Shown piece after piece: positions 19,381-28,758 of a stretch of DNA of 64,000 nucleotides (within the stretch, counting starts at the first letter, position 1; every line of letters begins with the position of its first letter). The position numbers and the translations under genes were made by a program. The DNA comes from Yinghuangia sp035454725. Its GTDB lineage: Bacteria > Actinomycetota > Actinomycetes > Streptomycetales > Streptomycetaceae. Under the pieces are notes generated by a model. That model searched no databases. It saw nothing but the letters and a program-made list of their open reading frames with translations, and was not told the origin of the DNA. Where the stretch lies: positions 1 through 64,000 of the forward strand of contig NZ_JBPKBI010000003.1 of the NCBI RefSeq assembly GCF_051388935.1, given 5' to 3'.

Positions 19381-20673
19381 TCACACCGGCGGATGCCAGG
19401 ACTGTTCCGTGGAACCGTCGCATTCTCGCGCTCGGACCGCGCCTTCGCCGGTGTCGGCGTCGAGGCACAGGCCGGTCTCCGGGTTGACGAGCGCACCGGA
19501 CGGGCCGGCCGTCCACTGCTGCGCGGGCGCGCCGGTGCACGCCACAAGCGTAAGCGCGCCGGACTTCGCCGCCTGGAGGCACGTGCCGCCGTGCGCCAGG
19601 GCGTTCGGCTCGGTTCGGGACCACTCCTGCGCGGCGCTCGCGTCGCAGGTCTCCATCATCGGGCGCTCGGATTCCTCGGGAACCTCCAGGCATTTGCCCG
19701 GGAGGCCCGAGGTGACCGCCCCGGTGGGCGGCCTGGCCGAAGCGGAGAAGCCGAACGACTCCGTCGCCAGCCCCACACCGCCGTCCCAGATCTCGAAGCC
19801 GGCCTGCACCGAGCACAGCGACGAACTCGGCGGCACGTAGCCGCGTCGCTGCGCGTCGGTGGCGAACGCGAGCAGGTCCAACTCGGTGACCGCTTCGGCC
19901 GGGTCGTTGCGGGAGTACACGATCAGCGTGTGGCTGCTCTTCTTGGGCGCCTCGTAGACGGTGTAGTCGGCGTCTCCGACGCGGATGACCGCCGTCCGCT
20001 CGCCGGTGGGCTGCTTGTTGCGGCTGTCGATCCAGATCATGAGCTCGGCGCTCTCGGTGAACGAACACTGCCCCGGAACGCTGCTGAACCACAGGTCGTA
20101 CGCGGCGTTGTAGGTGCCCGCGTCGGGGGTCGTGAAGCGCCAACTGCTGGTCGCATTCTGCAGCCGGTCCATGCGTATCGGCAGCGCGCCGCCGGTCGGG
20201 GGCGTCGTGATGTGCGCGTACGCGCCCGGGCCGCGCTGCGCGTCCACGATCGTGGACGGAGCCACGCCGCTCTGCGTCACGTGGAAGTCGGTCTCTCCCT
20301 CGCTGCGCACGCACAGTCCCCCGACGGCGTTCCACTCGTTGGGGTTGACCAGGTACCGCCCGGCGGCGACCTCGCGCGCCGGATGCCGGTTGACCTGGTC
20401 GGAACACAGCTCACCGGGTTCCGGCAACACCTGCGCGATGACGGCCGGCGGCGGCGGGTGATCGGCGCCCGCGGCGTCCATGTGCTGCTCTTCCCCGGGG
20501 CCCGACGGCGCCACGAGCCACGCGACCAGCGACGCGATGACGACGGCGCAGGAGACCACGGCGAGCAAGGGGTACCGCAGGGCCAGCGACTTCAGCCGCG
20601 GGTAGTGCCGCACCCGCAGAGCCCGCGAGAGGGCCCGCACAACCCCCAGGACCGCCAAAGCCTTCAGCCGCAC
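19381..20673 (-). CDS. Membrane-anchored GH12-type beta-glucanase with ricin-type lectin domain
   Basis: A 430-residue protein. The GTG at 20671-20673, two bases after the upstream stop and behind GGGAG, is the likely start. One membrane span (about residues 33-52, LLAVVSCAVVIASLVAWLV) puts the rest outside. The catalytic part has both hallmarks of glycoside hydrolase family 12: ELMIWID (nucleophile Glu) and GFEIWDGG (acid/base Glu). GH12 enzymes cut beta-1,4-glucans or xyloglucan. The C-terminal 120 residues form a ricin B-like trefoil with AAQEWSR, PAQQWTA and TEQSWHP. It probably trims or binds the glycan made by the glycosyltransferase two genes upstream. Confidence 0.85.
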   Translation of the reverse strand: MRLKALAVLGVVRALSRALRVRHYPRLKSLALRYPLLAVVSCAVVIASLVAWLVAPSGPGEEQHMDAAGADHPPPPAVIAQVLPEPGELCSDQVNRHPAREVAAGRYLVNPNEWNAVGGLCVRSEGETDFHVTQSGVAPSTIVDAQRGPGAYAHITTPPTGGALPIRMDRLQNATSSWRFTTPDAGTYNAAYDLWFSSVPGQCSFTESAELMIWIDSRNKQPTGERTAVIRVGDADYTVYEAPKKSSHTLIVYSRNDPAEAVTELDLLAFATDAQRRGYVPPSSSLCSVQAGFEIWDGGVGLATESFGFSASARPPTGAVTSGLPGKCLEVPEESERPMMETCDASAAQEWSRTEPNALAHGGTCLQAAKSGALTLVACTGAPAQQWTAGPSGALVNPETGLCLDADTGEGAVRARECDGSTEQSWHPPV

Positions 20674-20675
20674 GG

Positions 20676-21998
20676 TCAACTCCCGGTCGTGGTGGCGCGT
20701 GCCGTGGAAGTGCGGGACGCGGGGCGGGTGGTCTTGGTGGTCGACCCGCCCGTCGGCGCCTTCGTGGTCGTGGTCGGTGCCTTGGTCGTCGGCGGTTTCG
20801 TCGTCGGCGGCTTCGTCGTGGCCGACGCGGACGGGGACGCCGAAGGACCGGCACTCGGCGGCGCTCCCGCGGCGGGCGGAAGTTCGCGCAGCGGTGTCGA
20901 GTTCACCGTCCATTTCAGGTCGTAGCGCGGGGCCGACATGCCGGCCCGATAGGCCGTCGACGCGCTTTCCGACACCGAGATCCGCCAGTCCGCCTCGTCT
21001 TCCTTGCGTGCCTCGTACCAGATCACACCGATGATGTCGGGGTTCTCGGGAAGCTGCCGGAACATCTCGGTGATCCATGCGGCCTTCATGCCGTCGAAGT
21101 CCACCGCTCCGGTTTCCGTGACGACGATCGGACGGCTGGTGAACTCCCTTATCTGCCGCACGGACGGCTGGAAGATCTCATTGAAGGACTTGTACTGCTC
21201 GACACCCTTGGTTCCGAAGTAGCCCGACAGGCCGACCCAGTCGACGTATTCGTCGCCAGGATAGAGCGACTTGAGCGGCGTGGCGTTCTCGTAGTCGCGA
21301 TTCGGACTCCACACCCACGTGACGTCGGTCGCGCCGGCGGCGGTGAAGATGTCGTGCACGTGGCGCCACGCCTGGATGTACTGGTCGGCGGTATTGCCGT
21401 TGGCCTGTGCGGCCCACGGGTACCAGAAGCCGTTCATCTCGTGCGCGAACCGGATACCGACCGGATAGCCGAGTTCCTTGACGCCTTGCGCCCAACTCGT
21501 GATGTAGGCGTCGAACTTGCCGGAGATGATGTTCGTCAGCGCGTACTCGGGCTGGAGGCCGCGCAGTTCCTCGACCGGGTTCTCCTTGCGGAAGTCCCAC
21601 GGCTCCCAGGCCAACAGGGGCATCATTCCGCGTTTCGCCACCTGGTCGAACAGGCGCCGGTCGAAAGGCGAATCGGCCCAGCCGACGGAGAACTGGAGGA
21701 CCTGCGGCTCACGTTCCACCGCCTCGGAGAACTCGTCGACGGGCCCGAGGTCGTAGGAGCCGCGGGACGTCATGATCCCCAGAAACGTCTTCCCCGCTTC
21801 GGGGAAGACCTGGGTCGGCTCGACCTGGATGCGCTGTTCGAGCCAGGTGGGCGGCGGTTGTTCCTCGGGGATGGGGCCGACGCCGGGCGCCTCGGAGGCG
21901 ATGTTCTCGTGGACGAGTTTGGGGGCGAGGACGAAGGCGTACGTGACGATCAATGCGGTCACCAGAACGCCGAGGATTCGCGGAACCGTTATGCGCAT
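20676..21998 (-). CDS. GH26-like glycoside hydrolase with N-terminal membrane anchor
   Basis: A 440-residue protein with an N-terminal span (residues 6-26, PRILGVLVTALIVTYAFVLA) acting as signal anchor. The catalytic domain resembles family 26 beta-mannanases/lichenases: GIRFAHEMNGFWYPWA carries the acid/base Glu and IVVTETGAVDF the nucleophile Glu, in a TIM-barrel-length domain. The last 50 residues are a Thr/Pro/Lys spacer that ends without a further domain. It is 6 bases downstream of the glycosyltransferase and 2 bases upstream of the GH12 gene, so the three are translationally linked. Substrate could be beta-mannan or mixed beta-glucan. Confidence 0.87.
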   Translation of the reverse strand: MRITVPRILGVLVTALIVTYAFVLAPKLVHENIASEAPGVGPIPEEQPPPTWLEQRIQVEPTQVFPEAGKTFLGIMTSRGSYDLGPVDEFSEAVEREPQVLQFSVGWADSPFDRRLFDQVAKRGMMPLLAWEPWDFRKENPVEELRGLQPEYALTNIISGKFDAYITSWAQGVKELGYPVGIRFAHEMNGFWYPWAAQANGNTADQYIQAWRHVHDIFTAAGATDVTWVWSPNRDYENATPLKSLYPGDEYVDWVGLSGYFGTKGVEQYKSFNEIFQPSVRQIREFTSRPIVVTETGAVDFDGMKAAWITEMFRQLPENPDIIGVIWYEARKEDEADWRISVSESASTAYRAGMSAPRYDLKWTVNSTPLRELPPAAGAPPSAGPSASPSASATTKPPTTKPPTTKAPTTTTKAPTGGSTTKTTRPASRTSTARATTTGS

Positions 21999-22004
21999 CG
22001 CCCG

Positions 22005-24044
22005 TCACCCGGCCCATTGCCGAGTCGGCGGACCCACGGCGGCTTCGTCGTACAGTGCGTCGAATTCGCGGTGATCGGACGCGGGCGCGGAGTGGCCCGG
22101 GGCCGACTCGCCCGCATCGGCCTGGTCGAACGAGGCCTGTTCTGCGGCTCCGGGGTCTGCCGCGGGGTCTGCCGTGTGGTCCGCCGCCGGCAGCGCGTCC
22201 GACGCGCGGGGCGAGGGCAGCACGGATTGAGTCGGGCCCTCGCGGCGGCGCATGCGCCGGGCGTCCTTCGCGATGCGGCGTCCGGTGAACGCCGAGATCA
22301 GCGGCGGCATCAAACCCGTCACTAGGCTGACACCGGCCCAAAACCGCAGCACCACCAAATCGTGCGAGAACACAAAACTCGCCGCGAGAAGACCGCCCGA
22401 GAAACCCGCCCACATAAGGTGCAGACGGAAAGTCGCCAACGACTCGGCACTGCGCAATTCGCCTTTCGCCGTCACCGCGTAGGCGAGCGGCCGTCGGAAC
22501 AACGCGGCGACGGCAGCCGCGACATAGACGGGACCGGCGAACAAGGCGAGACCCATGCCCGCCAGTCCGATCTCGCGTCGTTCGTGGGCGGCGAGGTTGA
22601 AGCGACGCAGCCACAGCCAGAGCACGAACCAACTACCCATGCTTGCCGCCCACAACGCCAGCCAATGCATGCCGTTGACACGCATCGACGTCACACCGAG
22701 CAGCAAATAGGTCGCCGTCGCCAGACTGCCGAGGACCGTCGTCACCGCGACGCTCGGATAGTAGAACTGCACGAACCCGTACAGCACCCGCTGCCGCAGC
22801 CGCAGCCGAATGCCGGACCGCAGTTTCTTTTGGAGCAGGATCTCCCAGATGCCGTATGCCCAGCGCTTTTGCTGGTTGAAGTAGTCCGTCCAGGAGGTGG
22901 GGCCTTCGCCGACGGCCAGAACGTCCGGGGTGTAGACGCCTTTCCAGCGGTTGCCGGTCTCCGGATTGTCCGTGGCCTGCACGCGCATGCTGGTCAGGTG
23001 GTCCTCGATGATCGAGTCCTGGTAGCCGCCGATTTGGCGCCACGCCGCGGGCCGGTAAAGGTGGTTGGTGCCGATCAGCAGCGGAGCGTCCATTCCGTTG
23101 CCACCGCGTTCGACCAGTCCGCTGAACAGGTACTGCTGCACGGACGCGCCGTGGGCGACCCAGTTGTCGTACATATTGCCGTAGACCTGCGGTGCGACGA
23201 CGAAAGCGACGTCGGGATCCCGGAAATAGCCCAGGGTGCGCTGAAGGAAACAGGTCAGCGGGACGTGGTCGGGGTCCATTTGGGCGACCACGTCGTACTT
23301 CGACTCGTGCTCCGCCCGCCACGAATTGTGGTTGCCTGATTTGGTCTTGGCGCGGAACTCGCCCTCGGCCTGGTTGTATTCCGGACGGCCCTTGCGGCTG
23401 AAGTGGTGCACACCGATACGGGCGGCCATCTCCTTCACCGCGTCGTCGTCGCCTTCGTCGAGAATCCAGACGTCGACCTGGCCGTCGTACTCGATCTCCT
23501 TCATCGCCCGCAGCGTCCGCTCGACGATGTCGATCGGCTCCTTCGCCGGGACGATCGTGGTCAGCACCGCGACGCGCAGGCCGGACGGCGGCTCCACCGG
23601 CACGGGGTCCTTGGCACGGAACGCGAAGACCCAGACCGCGACGCTCTGGACGAGGCGGACGAGTTCCACGAGAACCACCGCGCAGAAGGCGACGCGCGCG
23701 ACGGTGAGCTTCCACCCCTGGATCCACGTGACGCCCGCGCCGGGCACGTGCTCGGGCAGCAGCAGCCAGCCGACGAACGCCAGTCCGGCAAGCGCGTTGA
23801 CCACCACGAGGATGGTCAACGCGAACTTCGCACCGATCGAGGCGACCGGACGGAACCGGACCCGGTAGCCCTCATCCGGCGGGCTCGTCAGCGGCCCCGA
23901 CACGTCGGCGCAGGCGACGTAAGCCCGATGGGCCTGCCGGTTGCGGCGTTCGCGCTTGTTGGCACGCCGCACAGGCCCCCGAGGAGCCCGGCGACTGCCA
24001 CCCCCCGTCGCGGACACTCGGCCCACCCTCTTCTTGTCGTTCAT
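22005..24044 (-). CDS. Processive family 2 glycosyltransferase (cellulose synthase-like)
   Basis: A 679-residue integral membrane enzyme. After a basic N-terminus it has two spans (about residues 75-95 and 110-140), then a cytosolic GT2 domain with DEGDDD, MDPDH and the QxxRW-type motif QQKRW that marks processive synthases such as cellulose, hyaluronan and chitin synthases. Several C-terminal spans follow and would form the export channel; an acidic 90-residue tail ends the protein. No PilZ domain is visible. It is followed 6 bases later by a GH26-like gene, resembling the pairing of bacterial cellulose synthase with a hydrolase. The polymer is unknown. Confidence 0.9.
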   Translation of the reverse strand: MNDKKRVGRVSATGGGSRRAPRGPVRRANKRERRNRQAHRAYVACADVSGPLTSPPDEGYRVRFRPVASIGAKFALTILVVVNALAGLAFVGWLLLPEHVPGAGVTWIQGWKLTVARVAFCAVVLVELVRLVQSVAVWVFAFRAKDPVPVEPPSGLRVAVLTTIVPAKEPIDIVERTLRAMKEIEYDGQVDVWILDEGDDDAVKEMAARIGVHHFSRKGRPEYNQAEGEFRAKTKSGNHNSWRAEHESKYDVVAQMDPDHVPLTCFLQRTLGYFRDPDVAFVVAPQVYGNMYDNWVAHGASVQQYLFSGLVERGGNGMDAPLLIGTNHLYRPAAWRQIGGYQDSIIEDHLTSMRVQATDNPETGNRWKGVYTPDVLAVGEGPTSWTDYFNQQKRWAYGIWEILLQKKLRSGIRLRLRQRVLYGFVQFYYPSVAVTTVLGSLATATYLLLGVTSMRVNGMHWLALWAASMGSWFVLWLWLRRFNLAAHERREIGLAGMGLALFAGPVYVAAAVAALFRRPLAYAVTAKGELRSAESLATFRLHLMWAGFSGGLLAASFVFSHDLVVLRFWAGVSLVTGLMPPLISAFTGRRIAKDARRMRRREGPTQSVLPSPRASDALPAADHTADPAADPGAAEQASFDQADAGESAPGHSAPASDHREFDALYDEAAVGPPTRQWAG

Positions 24045-24051
24045 GCGGTGC

Positions 24052-25140
24052 TCAGGGCTGCATGGTTATCGAATTCGCGATCTGGTCCATCAGGGAAGCC
24101 TGTGGGGCCTCGCTGGTCCTGTCGAGGCAAATCTGAAGCACCGCGATCTCCGGGGAGTTCGCAGCCGTGCGCACCGTCAGCACGCCGCAGTAACTGCTGG
24201 GCGCGGACTGCCCGGCGAGCATGGGGAGGTCCCACATGGCCAGGTAGCCGTCCAGGCCCTGGATGGTGATGGCCTTGTGCTTCAGCGGACCGGTGACTCC
24301 GGGCGGGGCGGTGCCGCCCGACTGCGCCGTGATCAGCTCCTGGCCCATGCCGAGCGTCAGCGACGGAAGATCGGACCAACCGCCGCTCAGCAGACGGAGG
24401 TTCTGGACGACGAGGCCGCGGGCGCACATGTTGTCGACGCGCCCGGTGCACTGGTACGGGTCGAGGACATAACGCGCCTCCTCGCTCGTCGCCTTGGGGT
24501 TGACCTGCGGCGTCCAGCCCGCGGGCACGGAGAACTTCATCTTGTTCTTGGGGCCGGAAATGACCTGGCCGCCCGCGATGGGGTTGCCGCCGGCAAGCGG
24601 TGTGCCCGCGAAACCCTCGGGACTGGCAACGTCGTTGGGCAGCGCACTCGGACTGCCGGAGGGACCGGACGAGGAACTCGCCGTACCGCCCGCTTTGTCG
24701 TCGTCCCCCGACGTCCCGACGAGGTAGCCCCCGATGCCGGTCGCGGCCGCGAGGACCACCGTGACTATGCCGATGATCACCCGCTTCTTCGTACGGTTGG
24801 GCTCGACCGCTTCGAACTGCACAGAGGCGACGGGCTGCGGAATGGGGCGCTCGCTGCCGGGCCACGGCGCCGGCGACCCGGAATCAGCGGCCGGCGACCA
24901 CGGAGGGGCGCCCGCCGAAACGGTCGGCTGCGCGGCCGCGTCCTGGACCGCGAACCCCGGCTGGGGACCCGCCGGAGGCGGCTCGTGGTTTCCTCCGGAA
25001 GTGCTGGTGCCCGACGTTTGCAGGAAGTCGGACTGCGCACGGTAATCGTCCGTCCAGGAAGTCCCGTTCCACCAACGCAGCGTATCCGGCCGACCCGAGG
25101 GATCCCTATACCAGCCGCTGGGCCGATTGTCCGTCACCAT
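24052..25140 (-). CDS. DUF2510 membrane protein heading the polysaccharide locus
   Basis: A 362-residue single-pass protein. DUF2510 lies at residues 7-35 (SGWYRDPSGRPDTLRWWNG), followed by a Pro-rich linker and one span (about 122-142). The outer domain of about 190 residues (MKFSVPAGWTPQVNPKATSE onward) has paired Cys and no family I can name; it faintly recalls secreted LpqN-like folds. The start is the ATG at 25138-25140; no strong ribosome site is seen. It ends 7 bases before the glycosyltransferase. The segment VQFEAVEP(D/N)RTKKRV through the span is nearly identical to the LamG protein at 18156-19274, showing a duplicated scaffold. Confidence 0.82.
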   Translation of the reverse strand: MVTDNRPSGWYRDPSGRPDTLRWWNGTSWTDDYRAQSDFLQTSGTSTSGGNHEPPPAGPQPGFAVQDAAAQPTVSAGAPPWSPAADSGSPAPWPGSERPIPQPVASVQFEAVEPNRTKKRVIIGIVTVVLAAATGIGGYLVGTSGDDDKAGGTASSSSGPSGSPSALPNDVASPEGFAGTPLAGGNPIAGGQVISGPKNKMKFSVPAGWTPQVNPKATSEEARYVLDPYQCTGRVDNMCARGLVVQNLRLLSGGWSDLPSLTLGMGQELITAQSGGTAPPGVTGPLKHKAITIQGLDGYLAMWDLPMLAGQSAPSSYCGVLTVRTAANSPEIAVLQICLDRTSEAPQASLMDQIANSITMQP

Positions 25141-25407
25141 GCGGCGAGATGCTAGCAGGATCGGATTTACGCGTGAGGCGACACCATCTGCCGGGATGGG
25201 AAACGGAATACGACCGTGCGCTTTCCGCGTGCGCTCAGTGGACACCACGCCGCATCGGTGGCGCCGCGTCCTCCGCCGATCCGGCACACATCGGCCGTAC
25301 CCCGTGAACTTCCGTTCGGGTAGGGTGCGTTCGCAGAAAAATCGAGCACTCCCCGGCGGAACACCGTCGTGCACGCCTTTGATCCGGCCGCAATCCCTGG
25401 GGGTCCC

Positions 25408-25800
25408 ATGCCCGGCTTCACCGGCATCTCACACGTGTCACTGTCCGTCTCGGACGTGGCAGCCAGCGCGCGCTGGTACACCGAAGTCCTCGGCTTCACC
25501 GAACGGATGTCCCTCGAAGGCGAAACCTTCACCCAGCGCATCTGCATGCACGACAGCGGTCTGATCCTCGGCCTGCAACAGCACCACGGCAACGACGGCA
25601 CCGCGTTCGACCCCGCCCGCGCGGGCCTGGACCACCTGTCGCTCGCGGTCCCCGACCGCGCCGGCCTCGACGCGTGGGCCGAACACCTCGCCGCCCACGG
25701 CGTCAAGCACTCGCCGATCGCGGACACCCCGGCCGACTGCGTCCTGAGCTTCCGCGACCCCGACGACATCCAACTCGAACTCTTCAGCCCGCCGGCCTGA
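25408..25800 (+). CDS. VOC family protein (glyoxalase/dioxygenase fold)
   Basis: A 130-residue single-unit vicinal oxygen chelate protein. ATG 25408 behind GGGGGT gives MPGFTGISHVSLSVSDVAAS, the usual N-terminus with first metal His. The second half has LDHLSLAVPDRAGLDAWAEHL and ends with FRDPDDIQLELF, carrying the last metal Glu. These folds include glyoxalase I, fosfomycin-resistance proteins and extradiol dioxygenases; the sequence does not discriminate. An in-frame GTG at 25369 would add 13 residues. It converges on the yoeB gene with an 11-base gap. Confidence 0.85.
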   Translation: MPGFTGISHVSLSVSDVAASARWYTEVLGFTERMSLEGETFTQRICMHDSGLILGLQQHHGNDGTAFDPARAGLDHLSLAVPDRAGLDAWAEHLAAHGVKHSPIADTPADCVLSFRDPDDIQLELFSPPA

Positions 25801-25811
25801 CCACCTGACGG

Positions 25812-26066
25812 TCAGTAGTGGTAGCGGGCGGCGAGAATCACGATCTCTTTGTCCGTCACCAGATAAACCAGACGGTGTTCGTCGTCGATCCGGCGTGACC
25901 ACGCCCCTGGCAGGTGGTACTTCAGGGGCTCGGGTTTGCCGATGCCCGAGAAGGGATCACGCCTCGCCTCGTCGATGAGCCTGTTGATGCGCGCGAGAAT
26001 CTTGCGGTCGCTCCTGAGCCAGGACGTGTAGTCCTCCCAACCCTGATCCTCGAAGACAAGCCTCAC
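25812..26066 (-). CDS. yoeB: YoeB-family mRNA interferase toxin
   Basis: An 84-residue toxin of the RelE/YoeB family that cuts mRNA in the ribosomal A site. The length and the key residues match E. coli YoeB position for position: Glu46, Arg65, His83 and Tyr84 are all present (KPEPLKYHL, DDEHRLVY, ILAARYHY). The start ATG overlaps the antitoxin stop by four bases (ATGA), the standard arrangement that couples toxin to antitoxin translation. It is probably active, since nothing is missing. Confidence 0.95.
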   Translation of the reverse strand: MRLVFEDQGWEDYTSWLRSDRKILARINRLIDEARRDPFSGIGKPEPLKYHLPGAWSRRIDDEHRLVYLVTDKEIVILAARYHY

Positions 26067-26350
26067 GTGTCGGTGCCCACGCCGAAGTCCGCCGCCGCGG
26101 GGTCGATCAGCTCGCGCTCGGAGACGTTTCGTTCGGCCAAGGCATTCTCGTAGGCCTTCAGCAGGCGCCTTGCGTTCGCCGGAGAACGCAGCAGGTATGA
26201 GCCTTCCCGCAGCGCCGCATAGTCGTCGGCCGAGAGGAGCACGGCGTTCCCGTGCCTGGAGACGATCTCTATGGCCTCGTGATCGTCGTTGACCTTCTTG
26301 ATCAGCGGAAAGAGAGCCTTACGGGCTTCACTCGCGGTGATGGACATGGC
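26063..26350 (-). CDS. yefM: YefM-family antitoxin
   Basis: A 95-residue antitoxin of the Phd/YefM family starting MSITASEARKALFPLIKKVND, the canonical DNA-binding N-terminus; the acidic C-terminal half (NALAERNVSERELIDP) would wrap the toxin. GAAGGGTG lies just upstream of the ATG at 26348-26350. It should neutralise YoeB and repress its own operon by binding the long palindrome immediately upstream (26363-26396). Confidence 0.95.
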   Translation of the reverse strand, partial: AMSITASEARKALFPLIKKVNDDHEAIEIVSRHGNAVLLSADDYAALREGSYLLRSPANARRLLKAYENALAERNVSERELIDPAAADFGVGTDT

Positions 26351-26362
26351 TACACCCTTCGG

Positions 26363-26396
26363 CCAGTGGTACAACTTACGGTACCACTGGCCGGGG
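26363..26396. promoter_or_regulatory. Perfect 13-base palindrome, likely yefM-yoeB operator
   Basis: CGGCCAGTGGTAC pairs with GTACCACTGGCCG around the 8-base centre AACTTACG, 12 bases before the yefM start. YefM-type antitoxins are known to bind long palindromes with TGTACA-like cores in their own promoter; here the core half-site is TGGTAC. It could also terminate ychF transcripts. Confidence 0.75.
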
Positions 26397-26403
26397 TTTG
26401 CCC

Positions 26404-27477
<1,074 letters not shown>

Positions 27478-27661
27478 CGTGGCTTCCCTGGGTTGACGGG
27501 GTGGGGATGCGCGCGTGTACGGCACGCCGACCGCCCATTCTATCCGCGCGGCGCGACAGCCCGGCGGGCGCTCGTCCGGCGTCGATAGGCTCCCCCGACG
27601 ACCGGCGCAGGGGGCCGCCGGCCCGGAAGACAGGGGGGACTCGACTGCGGGGAGAAGTGGG

Positions 27662-28315
27662 ATGAGCGTTCAGGGGACCGGCAACCGCGTCCCATACCCG
27701 GACTACGTGCTGTGGCAAGGCGAGAAGTTCGGCAAATTGCTCTTGGCGGCCGTCGTTCCGCTGATTCTGCTGCCGCTGGACCTCGCCGACATCGCGAGCG
27801 ACACGGGCCTGCCGCAGGGGGCGATGGCGGCGCTCGCGGTGCCGCTCTCGTTGTTCGTGGTGCTGGGCCACTACGTCTACAAGCACCGCAAGATCGCGCT
27901 TAGTGCGCAGGGCATGGTGCTGTACGGCATGTCCAAGACGCGGCAGGTCGCCTGGGCCGACATCGTCTCCGTCACCGTCAAGCTCCGCCTGGGCACCGGT
28001 GAGGCGCCGAGCAGTGTGACGCTGCACGCGACCCGGCGCGACGGCGGCTCGGCCAAGCACACGCTCAACTTCATCGCAGCCGAGCAACTCCCGTGGTTCG
28101 CCAAGGACATCAAGGACGCCGCGGCGCTGTGGGGAATCCCGACCGAGGTGAAGGGTTCCCGCGCGGCACGGAACGCCTTCGAGCAACTGGAGGCGCAGTC
28201 GGCAGGCGCCTGGCAGCACGGGCACGTCCCGCCGCGACAACAGGCTCCATACGCCCCGCCCGGCGCGGCCCCGGCGCCGCAATCGAACCACCGCCCCTGG
28301 GCGTCTCGGGACTGA
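27662..28315 (+). CDS. PH-like domain membrane protein
   Basis: A 217-residue protein starting at ATG 27662 behind GGGGAGAAG. Two membrane spans (about residues 24-42 and 55-75) are separated by a short loop. A small soluble domain of about 85 residues follows (IALSAQGMVLYGMSKTRQVAW, VSVTVKLRLGTGEAPSS), with the alternating pattern of bacterial PH-like domains. The tail is Pro/Gln-rich and disordered. It is divergent from ychF. No precise function can be given; similar actinobacterial proteins are annotated only as PH domain proteins. Confidence 0.75.
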   Translation: MSVQGTGNRVPYPDYVLWQGEKFGKLLLAAVVPLILLPLDLADIASDTGLPQGAMAALAVPLSLFVVLGHYVYKHRKIALSAQGMVLYGMSKTRQVAWADIVSVTVKLRLGTGEAPSSVTLHATRRDGGSAKHTLNFIAAEQLPWFAKDIKDAAALWGIPTEVKGSRAARNAFEQLEAQSAGAWQHGHVPPRQQAPYAPPGAAPAPQSNHRPWASRD

Positions 28316-28758
28316 GCCCGGCGTATTCGGCGCGGCGGCGGTCCTCGGTGACGCGCGAACTGCCCCGCCGCCTCCGCCGCCCCGAAAGCACGGTTCGCGA
28401 AACCGCACGCGTTCCGGTGCCACCGATCGAGGGGTCACGCGCGTCCTCGCCTGTGAAGGATCCCGAGGGCCGGGATCCAAGTTGCGCGGGATCGTGCCGG
28501 TCAACGCCGCCGAACGGGGTAGTCCGGGGCGTGGTCGCTGTGGCCGGAAGGGGTTCGCCGGTGCTCGTCACGCTGGTGCGGGCCATCCCCCGCACGCCCT
28601 GCCGCCGAGCCCGAACGGGGTGTCCGGAAGCAGGGAACGGTGGCCCTTGCCCGTCACGGCATCAGGTGTCCGGCCACCCGGGTGGCGCTGTCGTACTCAG
28701 ATGAGGATGAGCGTGTTCTTCACCGATTTGAGTCATGTCATACGCATAGCGTGGATAG
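28316..28758. other. Spacer before an assembly gap
   Basis: About 440 bases with no supported gene. GGATCCCG-AGGGC-CGGGATCC at 28458-28478 is a perfect 8-base stem that may end the preceding transcript. The AT-richer end (28715-28758) probably contains the promoter of the next gene; a TTGAGT at 28728 is the only -35-like word. Confidence 0.4.

Noticed and set aside
28482..28758. Plus-strand frame continuous with the gapped membrane protein, starting at 28482
   Set aside because: The frame depends on an arbitrary gap length, and its pre-gap residues look like random GC-rich translation; the start at 28759 is more sensible.
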